From the NCBI GenBank assembly GCA_945870325.1, contig CAMBRQ010000005.1, positions 1 to 64,000 on the forward strand: 64,000 nucleotides of DNA. The letters run 5' to 3'. The first letter of the stretch is position 1, and every line of letters begins with the position of its first letter. Below the pieces are notes generated by a model. The model was not told the origin of the DNA. It did no database searches and saw only the letters and a list, made by a program, of their open reading frames with translations. This DNA comes from an uncultured Dorea sp. GTDB taxonomy: Bacteria; Bacillota; Clostridia; Lachnospirales; Lachnospiraceae. The position numbers and the translations under genes were made by a program. Below, in pieces: positions 39,042 to 46,655 of the stretch.

Positions 39042-40436
39042 CTACAATTCTATAATATCATCATCCGCCCAGATATCAAGACTGGATATCGGTACGGGCT
39101 CGGTGCTTTCTTTCTTCGCAGACTGAATCTGATAGACTGCTCCCAGTATCTGAATTGCGATTAATGGGGTCATGGCAACCATTGCCACGATCCCGAAGGC
39201 ATCTCTTACAATGTTGCCGCCTACTGCCTGACAGGCACCCATGGCAAAAGGCAGTAGGAAAGTGGCTGTCATCGGACCAGAAGCAACGCCACCGGAATCA
39301 AATGCGATGGCGGTGAAGATCTTCGGTACGAAAAAAGACAGGCATATGGCAATCACATATCCAGGGAGGATGAACCAGAAGATTGAAATACCTGTCAGGA
39401 CGCGGATCATAGCAATTCCAACAGATACAGCAACACCGAGAGAAAGACTTAATCCCATAGCGCGTCCGGAGATAGCACCAGAAGTAATCTCTTCTACCTG
39501 CTCCATCAATACATAGACAGCAGGCTCTGCTTTTACGATGAAGAATCCAATCACCATACCAATCGGAATCAGAATCCAGCGGTAAGGAAGCGCAGCGATC
39601 ATCTGTCCAAGATGATTTCCTGCTGGCATGAATCCCACATTAACGCCGGTAAGAAACAGAACCAGACCGACATAGGTATAAAGAATCCCAATGATAATCT
39701 TCAGTAGTGTTTTCTTTTTCAGCCGCAGTGAGAATATCTGGAATGCGGCGAAAAATATCACGATTGGCAGGAGCGATATTGCAATCTCTTTCATATATTC
39801 CGGGAATCCATGTGCAAAGCAATTCCAGAGTTCTACAGAGTCCTGAATCTCAGGCAGTTCTGCGGGCGTATATCCTGTGTCCTCAGGATGGTATAAAAGT
39901 CCAAGCAAGAGGACTGCAAGAATCGGTCCTATGGAACAGAGGGAAACCAGACCGAAACTGTCATCCTCCGCATGTTTATCACTTCGAACAGCAGCAAAAC
40001 CGACACCCAGAGACATAATGAACGGAACCGTCATCGGTCCGGTGGTCACACCGCCAGAGTCGAATGCTACTGCCAGAAAATCGTCCGGTACGAAGAAAGC
40101 CAGAGCAAATACAATCAGATAAAATATAATTAATAAAGATGGCAAAGGCTTGGAAAAAAGCATACGCAGCATGGCAACCACCAAGAAAAAGCCGACACCG
40201 AAGGCAACTGCCAGAATCAGAGTATAATTCGGAATCGAGGGAACCTGCTCGGCAAGCACCTGCAAGTCCGGTTCCGATATCGTGATGATGAAGCCAAGTA
40301 GAAAGCACAGCAGCAGAATGCTTGGAGGAATCGGTGCAATGGTAAAACTTAACAGTAGTACGATTCCGATAATAGGAAGTACGGCTTTTAATGCTTCTTC
40401 TAATTTCTCTGCGAATTTGGTCTGGTAGAAATCCAT
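39042..40436 (-). CDS. DUF1538 integral membrane protein
   Basis: 464 aa, about a dozen hydrophobic segments. It consists of two homologous halves: 'VAFDSGGVTTGPMTVPFIMSLG' near residue 125 and 'IAFDSGGVASGPMTATFLLPFA' near residue 380. The repeated FDSGGVxxGPMT motif, in re-entrant-like Gly/Pro-rich context, suggests a pore or substrate-binding loop in an internally duplicated transporter. Substrate unknown. Paired with a PII-like gene downstream. AAGGAG upstream. A leader hairpin precedes it. Confidence 0.85.
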   Translation of the reverse strand: MDFYQTKFAEKLEEALKAVLPIIGIVLLLSFTIAPIPPSILLLCFLLGFIITISEPDLQVLAEQVPSIPNYTLILAVAFGVGFFLVVAMLRMLFSKPLPSLLIIFYLIVFALAFFVPDDFLAVAFDSGGVTTGPMTVPFIMSLGVGFAAVRSDKHAEDDSFGLVSLCSIGPILAVLLLGLLYHPEDTGYTPAELPEIQDSVELWNCFAHGFPEYMKEIAISLLPIVIFFAAFQIFSLRLKKKTLLKIIIGILYTYVGLVLFLTGVNVGFMPAGNHLGQMIAALPYRWILIPIGMVIGFFIVKAEPAVYVLMEQVEEITSGAISGRAMGLSLSLGVAVSVGIAMIRVLTGISIFWFILPGYVIAICLSFFVPKIFTAIAFDSGGVASGPMTATFLLPFAMGACQAVGGNIVRDAFGIVAMVAMTPLIAIQILGAVYQIQSAKKESTEPVPISSLDIWADDDIIEL

Positions 40437-40475
40437 GAAATGAACAGCTCCTTCTAGAATAAATACTAATATAGA

Positions 40476-40508
40476 TAAAAAGAGGAAGTACCATCAGGAT
40501 GCTTCCTC
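40476..40508 (-). terminator. Leader terminator/attenuator before the DUF1538 gene
   Basis: On the minus strand GAGGAAG (40508-40502) pairs with CTTCCTC (40488-40482), extended by two weaker pairs, and TTTTT follows (40481-40476). It lies about 40 bp before the DUF1538 start. Nothing upstream on this strand needs terminating, so it probably attenuates its own operon. Confidence 0.65.
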
Positions 40509-40531
40509 GCTATCATCTAAAAAATCAAATA

Positions 40532-40561
40532 ATTATCACAATCAGTTTAGCATGAGGACAA
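40532..40561 (-). promoter_or_regulatory. Putative promoter of DUF1538-PII-maf operon
   Basis: Minus-strand TTGTCC (complement of 40556-40561), 18 nt, GATAAT (complement of 40532-40537). Transcription would start near 40525, about 20 nt before the leader terminator stem. Confidence 0.4.
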
Positions 40562-40680
40562 GAAATCAGGCAACCCCTGGTGAAAGAAAACATAAGTTCT
40601 TAACGTTTTCTTAGCGCGTAAAAAAGGATTTGTTATGTAATACAGAATGAAGAAAGAACACATTTGGTATACAGAAAGAT

Positions 40681-40709
40681 TTGCAAAGAAGTATGTGATT
40701 CGGTATAAT
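40681..40709 (+). promoter_or_regulatory. Promoter of the YbaK/ProX-like gene
   Basis: TTGCAA (40681-40686), 17 nt, TATAAT (40704-40709), about 50 bp before the gene. The remaining divergent gap (40562-40680) shows no further feature. Confidence 0.55.
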
Positions 40710-40759
40710 GGCGTTAGACATATATTTATAGAAGAATCAGGTAGTGGAGGAACAAAACA

Positions 40760-41296
40760 ATGTATATCAGTGAGATTAGAACTTCAGCACCAACCGATGA
40801 GCGCATGCCGTTGGAAAGAAAGATGTATGAGACGTTGGATAAGTTAAAGATACCATATGAACAGGTGGATAATGATCCGGCGGCTTCAATGGAAGAGTGT
40901 GCAGCGATTGATGCGGCAATTGGCACAGAGATCCGTAAAAACGTATTTTTATGCAATCAGAAGAAGACGACATTTTTCTTGCTTGTGATGCCGGCGAATA
41001 AAGCATTTGATACTTCTTCTTTCAGTAAGAAGTTAGGAGTATCCCATATGTCTTTTGCACCGCCGGAGAAGATGATGGAACATCTGGGAACAACTCCGGG
41101 TTCTGCCAGTGTGGCAGGGCTTCTGATGGATGAGGACGATTATGTGCAGGTCATTGTAGACAAAGAAGTGGCAGAGGAAGAATGGTTCGGATGTAATCCG
41201 GGAATCAATACAAGCCATCTGAAATTCAAGACGAAGGATCTGTTGAATAAGTTCCTTCCCTCAATTCATCATAGAGCAAGAATTGTAGATTTGTAA
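40760..41296 (+). CDS. YbaK/ProX-type aminoacyl-tRNA deacylase
   Basis: 178 aa. Prolyl-tRNA synthetase-associated domain (ProXp-ala/PrdX group): 'LERKMYETLDKLKIPYEQVDNDPAASMEECAAID' at the N-terminus, 'KNVFLCNQKKTTFFLLVMPANKAFD' with the conserved Lys, and 'GTTPGSASVAGLLMDED' near residue 115. Such proteins hydrolyse Ala- or Cys-tRNA-Pro in trans. It is not next to proS here. GTGGAGGAAC precedes the ATG. Confidence 0.9.
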   Translation: MYISEIRTSAPTDERMPLERKMYETLDKLKIPYEQVDNDPAASMEECAAIDAAIGTEIRKNVFLCNQKKTTFFLLVMPANKAFDTSSFSKKLGVSHMSFAPPEKMMEHLGTTPGSASVAGLLMDEDDYVQVIVDKEVAEEEWFGCNPGINTSHLKFKTKDLLNKFLPSIHHRARIVDL

Positions 41297-41358
41297 TAGC
41301 AGACGCTTGGTTATCGTAGGATTATAATCATAAGGTTAGCAGTGAAGGAATGATAATT

Positions 41359-42060
41359 ATGAGAAAAATCACAAAGGGAGAACTGGAACAGATATTGACT
41401 GCCCGTAAGGCGGGCGAACGATTGGTGTTCCAGAATGTAGCGTTTGAGAATATGGATTTGTCCGGATGGGATTTATCTGGACTTGATTTTACGCTTAGTT
41501 CCTTTCAGAATGTAGTTCTGAATCAGGTGAATTTTGAAAATGCATCTATTGAAAATGCACTGTTTGACGGCTGTTCTATGAAGGGAGCGAATTATAGGAA
41601 TGCGAATATGCAGACTGCCTCCCTTCGATATTGTGATATGATGGGATGTGATATCCGTGGAGCGAACCTCTTTGGTGCTGTTTTAGAATTTGCAAAACTG
41701 GATGATATTATCTCAGATGACAGTACGCAATGGTTTCGGATGCATTGTCCGGAGACAGGACCGATCCTGGGCTATAAGAAATGCGTGAATGACAGGCTGG
41801 TACAACTTCTGATACCGGCAGATGCCAAGCGTACATCAGCGACCTTGCCATCATGCAGATGTAACAAGGCAAAAGTTTTGACGATTAAAAGTTTTGATTC
41901 GACAGAAGAATTTGATGAGGCGTGGTCTTTGGTGGATGAGAACTTCTATTATCGTAAGGGAGAATGGGTAGAGGTTAAGGATTTTAATGAGGACAGGTGG
42001 ATGGATTCCACGACAGGAATTCATTTCTGGATGTCCAGAGAAGAAGCAATTGCTTATTAG
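41359..42060 (+). CDS. Pentapeptide-repeat protein
   Basis: About 233 aa. From residue 30 to 110 it shows A(D/N)LxX repeats in degenerate form (NMDLSGWDLSGLDFTLSSFQ, NASIENALFDGCSMKGANYR, 'CDIRGANLFGAVLEFAKLDD'), which form a right-handed quadrilateral beta-helix. The C-terminal 100 residues (LLIPADAKRTSATLPSCRCN..., with 'FYYRKGEWVEVKDF') are not repeats. The start at 41359 is preferred because GAAGGA abuts the ATG at 41350. Role unknown; gyrase protection is known only for some relatives. Confidence 0.82.
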   Translation: MRKITKGELEQILTARKAGERLVFQNVAFENMDLSGWDLSGLDFTLSSFQNVVLNQVNFENASIENALFDGCSMKGANYRNANMQTASLRYCDMMGCDIRGANLFGAVLEFAKLDDIISDDSTQWFRMHCPETGPILGYKKCVNDRLVQLLIPADAKRTSATLPSCRCNKAKVLTIKSFDSTEEFDEAWSLVDENFYYRKGEWVEVKDFNEDRWMDSTTGIHFWMSREEAIAY

Positions 42061-42073
42061 GAGAGTTTGATAG

Positions 42074-43786
42074 ATGAAGACAGCAGAAGATTTGAGGCAA
42101 CTATTGAACCGGATTGACCACAGGGGATATCCGGCATATAAAGATACGAAGGGTGCATATCAGTTTGGAAAGTATGTATTATCCATAGATCATGTGCAGG
42201 GTGATCCTTTTGCGGCACCATCCAAATTAAATGTCAGAGTTCCTGGGAGAATTGCGGGATTCCCCCAGGAATTATACGATAAGGCGTATAAGAGAATCTC
42301 GCTTCAGGATTATCTGACGCGGAATTTCTGGAGCCAGGCGGATCAGTATTCATTTCAGGCGAAAGGTTCCGGAAAGAGCGGCATGATTACCGTGACCAGA
42401 TGCGGACAAGAGGTTCTGGAGCGGACAGCTTGCACCATTGACGAGAAGAGCGGTGACGTAATCATAAGATTCGAAGTTGGGTTCCCGGCGAATGGCAGGA
42501 CGATCAATGCCAGAGAATTAATTAAGATTCTGTATGATTTTCTCCCGGCATGTGTGGAAAAAGCATTGTGTTACCGCAGACTGAATCCGGAGAAAGTTCA
42601 GAAAGTGATGGAACTTGCGGTAGATCAGGAAACGATCCGGGCAAGTTTAAAAGAACAGAATCTGGTGGCTTTTGTGGCGAATGGCGCAATACTTCCAAGA
42701 GAATCAGGAGTGTCCCAGCGCCCGATGAAAGGGGCGGTTCCGTTCGTATCGCCAAAGTCTATGGAGGTTGTTATGGAACTTCCATATAAAGGAAGAATTA
42801 CAGGTATGGGAATCCGAGAAGGCGTAACTCTGATCGTTGGAGGCGGATATCATGGGAAATCCACGCTTCTGAAAGCATTAGAAGCCGGCGTGTATCCACA
42901 TATTGCCGGAGATGGCAGAGAATATGTGGTTACGGATGCAACGGCTATGAAGATCCGTGCGGAGGATGGACGAAGCATTAAGCACACGGATATATCTATG
43001 TTCATTAATGATCTTCCAAATGGAAAGGATACGATTGCGTTCGATACGGAAGATGCCAGCGGAAGTACCTCTCAGGCTGCGAATGTAATTGAGAGTATGG
43101 AAGCGGGAGCAAAGGCGTTCCTGATTGATGAAGATACCAGCGCAACCAATTTTATGGTTCGGGATGAACTGATGCAGCGCGTCATTCATCGAAATATGGA
43201 GCCTATTACTCCATTTATTGAACGTGTAAGAGAATTGTATGAGAAATTTGGAATCTCCACCATTATCGTAGCCGGAAGTTCTGGAGCGTATTTTGAAGTG
43301 GCGGATGTCATTGTTCAGATGGATCGCTATGTACCAAAAGAGATCACGGAACTTGCAAAAGAAGCAGCCAAAGATTATCCAGTCTTGCAACTGCCCAAAG
43401 ACGGAGCAAAATTACCGTCCTTCGATCGAAAGATACGTAACAATCCAGGTCTTAAGAACAAAGGTAGAATTAAGATTAAAACCATGGGAAAAGATGGTGT
43501 CATGCTGAACCATGAAACCATAGATCTCAGGTATGTAGAACAATTAATGGACAGCGAACAATTAAATGCCCTTGGAAATATCGTAAAACATCTGGAAGAA
43601 AATGTATTTAACGGCAGAAAGACACTCGGTCAGGCAATCGAAGAACTGCAAAATCAACTGGATACTCAAGGTCTAAAAGCCATATGCGATGGCGGATACC
43701 TTCCAGGTAACCTCGCTATGCCAAGAAAACAAGAAATATATGCGTGCTTAAACCGTTATCGTCGTCTTGGAACATCCCGTGGCTAG
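42074..43786 (+). CDS. ABC-class ATPase of unknown function (COG3044-like)
   Basis: 570 aa. Central ATPase domain with Walker A LIVGGGYHGKSTLLKALE (about 254-271), a long ATPase insert, and Walker B AKAFLIDEDTSATNFMVRDE (about 348-367). The N-terminal 240 residues match the family's conserved 'DHRGYPAYKDTKGAY', 'YVLSIDHVQGDPFAAPSKLNV' start. No membrane helices, so not a transporter. Role unestablished. Follows the pentapeptide gene by 13 nt, so they are probably co-transcribed. Confidence 0.88.
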   Translation: MKTAEDLRQLLNRIDHRGYPAYKDTKGAYQFGKYVLSIDHVQGDPFAAPSKLNVRVPGRIAGFPQELYDKAYKRISLQDYLTRNFWSQADQYSFQAKGSGKSGMITVTRCGQEVLERTACTIDEKSGDVIIRFEVGFPANGRTINARELIKILYDFLPACVEKALCYRRLNPEKVQKVMELAVDQETIRASLKEQNLVAFVANGAILPRESGVSQRPMKGAVPFVSPKSMEVVMELPYKGRITGMGIREGVTLIVGGGYHGKSTLLKALEAGVYPHIAGDGREYVVTDATAMKIRAEDGRSIKHTDISMFINDLPNGKDTIAFDTEDASGSTSQAANVIESMEAGAKAFLIDEDTSATNFMVRDELMQRVIHRNMEPITPFIERVRELYEKFGISTIIVAGSSGAYFEVADVIVQMDRYVPKEITELAKEAAKDYPVLQLPKDGAKLPSFDRKIRNNPGLKNKGRIKIKTMGKDGVMLNHETIDLRYVEQLMDSEQLNALGNIVKHLEENVFNGRKTLGQAIEELQNQLDTQGLKAICDGGYLPGNLAMPRKQEIYACLNRYRRLGTSRG

Positions 43787-43825
43787 TAGGCGTATCTTGA
43801 AACTATGAAAAAGTGGAGCAATGAA

Positions 43826-43854
43826 TTGACATTTTCATAATAGAAATTTATAAT
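43826..43854 (+). promoter_or_regulatory. Promoter of rsmD-coaD unit
   Basis: TTGACA (43826-43831), 17 nt, TATAAT (43849-43854): perfect hexamers and spacing, 38 bp before rsmD. Confidence 0.8.
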
Positions 43855-43892
43855 GTACAGGAAAAGTTGCATGAATATAAGGGGTTTGTTCT

Positions 43893-44462
43893 ATGAGAGT
43901 GATTGCAGGCAGTGCTAGAAGAATACAACTGAAGACTTTGGAAGGCATGGACACCAGACCTACGACGGACCGTATTAAGGAGACTTTATTCAACATGCTT
44001 TCGCCGTATCTGTATGACAGTATATTCCTGGATCTGTTTGCCGGAAGTGGCGGTATTGGAATTGAAGCATTAAGCAGAGGAGCAATGGAAGCGGTATTCG
44101 TAGAGAAGAATCCAAAGGCGATGCAGTGTGTAAAGGAGAATCTGAAAAAGACTCATCTGGAACGAAAAAGCATGACTATGTCCATGGATGTTATGACTGC
44201 TTTGTATAAGTTAGAAGGAGAAAAGCAGTTTGACTATATCTTTATGGATCCTCCGTACGGACACGAACTGGAGAGAAGAGTACTGGAATATCTTGCTGAT
44301 TCAAGTTTGCTTTCTTCAGATGGGGTGATTATCGTAGAAGCTTCGAAGGAAACGGAGTTTGACTACGTGGAGGAATTAGGATTCTCTGTCATTAAGACTA
44401 AGATATACAAGACCAACAAGCATGTATTTATAGAACCGGCAGGAAGGAAAGAGATATGTTAA
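43893..44462 (+). CDS. rsmD: 16S rRNA (guanine(966)-N2)-methyltransferase RsmD
   Basis: 189 aa. [34 protein letters not shown] is the RsmD N-terminal hallmark. SAM-binding [20 protein letters not shown] (about 47-66) and the DPPYG catalytic motif (about 119) are intact. Overlaps coaD by 7 nt; the rsmD-coaD-ylbJ neighbourhood equals Bacillus ylbH-ylbI-ylbJ, although ylbJ is inverted here. Confidence 0.96.
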   Translation: MRVIAGSARRIQLKTLEGMDTRPTTDRIKETLFNMLSPYLYDSIFLDLFAGSGGIGIEALSRGAMEAVFVEKNPKAMQCVKENLKKTHLERKSMTMSMDVMTALYKLEGEKQFDYIFMDPPYGHELERRVLEYLADSSLLSSDGVIIVEASKETEFDYVEELGFSVIKTKIYKTNKHVFIEPAGRKEIC

Positions 44463-44944
44463 GAGCAATTTATCCGGGTAGTTTTGATCCGGTTACCTTC
44501 GGACATCTGGATGTGATAAGGAGATCAGCCAGACTGGTTGACGAATTAATTGTAGGAGTCCTGAATAATAAAGCAAAAAGTCCGTTGTTTTCCGTAGAAG
44601 AACGTGTTAGAATGTTAGAAGAAGTAACAAAAGACATGCCCAATGTAAAGACAATTCCATTCGAGGGATTATTAGTAGATTTTGCCCGTAAGATGGATGC
44701 GGGAATGGTTATACGTGGATTGAGAGCAATTACGGACTTTGAATATGAACTTCAGATGGCGCAGACGAATCATAAGATGGAGCCGGATGTAGAGACAGTA
44801 TTTTTAACAACGAATCTGAAGTACTCATATCTAAGTTCTACCACGGTAAAGGAAGTGGCGGCTTTTGGAGGGGATATTTCTCAGTTTGTGCCAGAGATTG
44901 TTGCAGACAGAATTACAGAGAAGATGAAAAAAAGGAGAGTGTAA
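44456..44944 (+). CDS. coaD: Phosphopantetheine adenylyltransferase
   Basis: 162 aa. Penultimate step of CoA synthesis. [20 protein letters not shown] carries the T/HxGH nucleotidyltransferase motif; [21 protein letters not shown] and [15 protein letters not shown] are conserved. Start overlaps rsmD, with AGGAAAGAG as the ribosome site. Confidence 0.97.
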   Translation: MLRAIYPGSFDPVTFGHLDVIRRSARLVDELIVGVLNNKAKSPLFSVEERVRMLEEVTKDMPNVKTIPFEGLLVDFARKMDAGMVIRGLRAITDFEYELQMAQTNHKMEPDVETVFLTTNLKYSYLSSTTVKEVAAFGGDISQFVPEIVADRITEKMKKRRV

Positions 44945-44950
44945 AAGATT

Positions 44951-45571
44951 ATGAGCAGCCGTATTGAGCAGATTATTGAAGAGATTGAAGAGTACATTGA
45001 TAGTTGTAAATTTCAGCCGTTATCTACGACTAAGATTATTGTAAATAAAGATCAGATGGATGAGTTGTTGCGGGAACTCCGTATGAAGACACCGGATGAG
45101 ATTAAGCGTTATCAGAAGATTATTGCGAATAAAGATGCGATTCTTGCAGATGCCCAGGCGAAGGCGGACAGTATGATCGAAGAAGCAGAGATTCATACGA
45201 ACGAATTGGTAAGCGAGCATGAGATCATGCAGCAGGCATATGCCCAGGCAAATGAGATTGTAACGGCTGCCACAGAGCAGGCGCAGCAGATTCTGGACAA
45301 TGCGACCAGTGATGCGAATGACATCAGAATCGGTGCATTACAGTATACGGATGATCTGTTGGCAAATGCAGAAAGTATTATTGGACATACTTTGGATAGT
45401 TACACGACCAAATATGACGGGCTTGTGAATTCTCTTCAGGAATGCTATGATATGGTTCGTAATAACCGTTCGGAACTTGAGATTCCGGAACAGTCTCAGA
45501 GAGGACTGGAAGCAGAGTATGGAAGTGCTGATCCTGACCCGGAATTCGAGATTGATGAAGAGTTAGAATAA
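44951..45571 (+). CDS. Coiled-coil protein, V-ATPase subunit H/E-like
   Basis: 206 aa, acidic and mostly helical. 'LADAQAKADSMIEEAEIHTN' and 'ANEIVTAATEQAQQILDNAT' give long Ala-rich coiled coils (about 55-145) as in ATPase peripheral-stalk and DivIVA-like proteins, but no V-ATPase genes are nearby. A recurrent neighbour of coaD in Lachnospiraceae, to my knowledge without a defined function. The C-terminal tail is strongly acidic. Starts 6 nt after coaD and ends 9 bp into the tail of ylbJ. Confidence 0.7.
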   Translation: MSSRIEQIIEEIEEYIDSCKFQPLSTTKIIVNKDQMDELLRELRMKTPDEIKRYQKIIANKDAILADAQAKADSMIEEAEIHTNELVSEHEIMQQAYAQANEIVTAATEQAQQILDNATSDANDIRIGALQYTDDLLANAESIIGHTLDSYTTKYDGLVNSLQECYDMVRNNRSELEIPEQSQRGLEAEYGSADPDPEFEIDEELE

Positions 45572-46498
45572 TAGCAGATAGATGTAAGCAAGGAGGCTGG
45601 TTACCAATGCGGTAGCCAGTTTTTCTATTATATAAGGGAGAATGGAAAGCCCGGTTCCCTGGATCATAGAACGGGTCTGCGCCACCGAGCACCAGCCGCC
45701 GAACGCAGTCAAAGTTAATACGCCAATCCTCCGGATGTTGGAGGAGAGGGAGGAAGCACATATCATTTTGATGCCAGTTGTAATTTCCAGTGAGGGCAAT
45801 AGGACAGAGGTGATTAACATATGCCGGCTGGGAACAAGTTCGGCAAAGGAAAGGAAGATAGAAAAAAGCATAATATATCCACCTACTTTGGTAATTGTCT
45901 CGAACCCATTCATAATACAGGAATCCATCAGTGCATCTGGAGAATTGATAGTTTCGGATGTATTCTTCTGGCTAATGTGGTATCCATAAGAATCTGAAAA
46001 ATGATAGTATCTTCGGAACAAAAAACTGCATAACACCGGCGAAAGCATCAGTATAATCAGAAACGGCAGTGTAAGTTCTGGGACATTCAGATTCTGCCAG
46101 ACCACATAACTGATGATGAACATGGGACTGGTATTATTGCAGAAGGATAAGAGATACCGTCCCTCATCTAAAGAAAGATAACCTTTCCTTAGAAGATCGG
46201 CGGTAACCTTGCTGCCCATGGGATACCCACACAGGAAACCGGTCAGTATAGCGAATGCACCATAAGGAGATACCCGAAAGAGATGGCACATAAGTGGTGA
46301 AGCAATCTTTGCAATCCAGTCAATTGCGCGGGTATGTATCAATAGATTAGAGATAATAATAAAAGGCAGCAAAGTGGGTAATACGATATTGAACCAGAGA
46401 AGGATTCCCGAACTTGCTCCTTCGAATACAGACTGTGGGAAGAGCAGCATCAGTATAAATAATATAATTACGCATATAGTAGAAAAAAAACGGTTCAT
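45563..46498 (-). CDS. ylbJ: Sporulation integral membrane protein YlbJ
   Basis: 311 aa, about 8 hydrophobic segments, nucleoside-recognition/Gate domain type. 'FEGASSGILLWFNIVLPTLLPF', 'GYPMGSKVTADLLRKG' and 'LSFCNNTSPMFIISYVV' are typical. In Bacillus ylbJ is in the sigma-E regulon and needed for spore cortex formation. A sigma-E-like promoter precedes it here. Convergent with the coaD operon; the ends overlap by 9 bp and that operon's terminator lies in this gene's 3' coding end. Confidence 0.9.
   Translation of the reverse strand: MNRFFSTICVIILFILMLLFPQSVFEGASSGILLWFNIVLPTLLPFIIISNLLIHTRAIDWIAKIASPLMCHLFRVSPYGAFAILTGFLCGYPMGSKVTADLLRKGYLSLDEGRYLLSFCNNTSPMFIISYVVWQNLNVPELTLPFLIILMLSPVLCSFLFRRYYHFSDSYGYHISQKNTSETINSPDALMDSCIMNGFETITKVGGYIMLFSIFLSFAELVPSRHMLITSVLLPSLEITTGIKMICASSLSSNIRRIGVLTLTAFGGWCSVAQTRSMIQGTGLSILPYIIEKLATALVTSLLAYIYLLLF
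45597..45624 (+). terminator. Terminator of rsmD-coaD unit, inside ylbJ coding end
   Basis: CTGGTTAC (45597-45604) pairs with GTAGCCAG (45612-45619) with one G-U, 7-nt loop, then TTTTT (45620-45624). The same bases encode the last residues of YlbJ on the other strand. Confidence 0.7.
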
Positions 46499-46531
46499 TC
46501 TAGTAATCGCCCCTGGAATTCCATTTAGTTC

Positions 46532-46558
46532 ATTCTATGGATTCCGTAGAATTTTTAT
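46532..46558 (-). promoter_or_regulatory. Sigma-E-like promoter of ylbJ
   Basis: Minus strand: ATA (complement of 46556-46558), 16 nt, CATAGAAT (complement of 46532-46539). The Bacillus sigma-E consensus is ATA, 16-18 nt, CATACAAT, so only one base of the -10 differs. 34 bp before the ylbJ start. Confidence 0.55.
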
Positions 46559-46655
46559 GAAGAATGATTCGTAATTAATGTGGTATAATATTGATAGATA
46601 TTAACCTGTGCAGGGATAATTTTTTGTAAAATCATAGAAAAGAGAGGAAAAAACA

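Noticed and set aside
40647..40847. 66-codon ORF before the YbaK/ProX-like gene
   Set aside because: It overlaps the promoter and the true gene start in another frame, and the sequence after residue 35 is that gene read out of frame.
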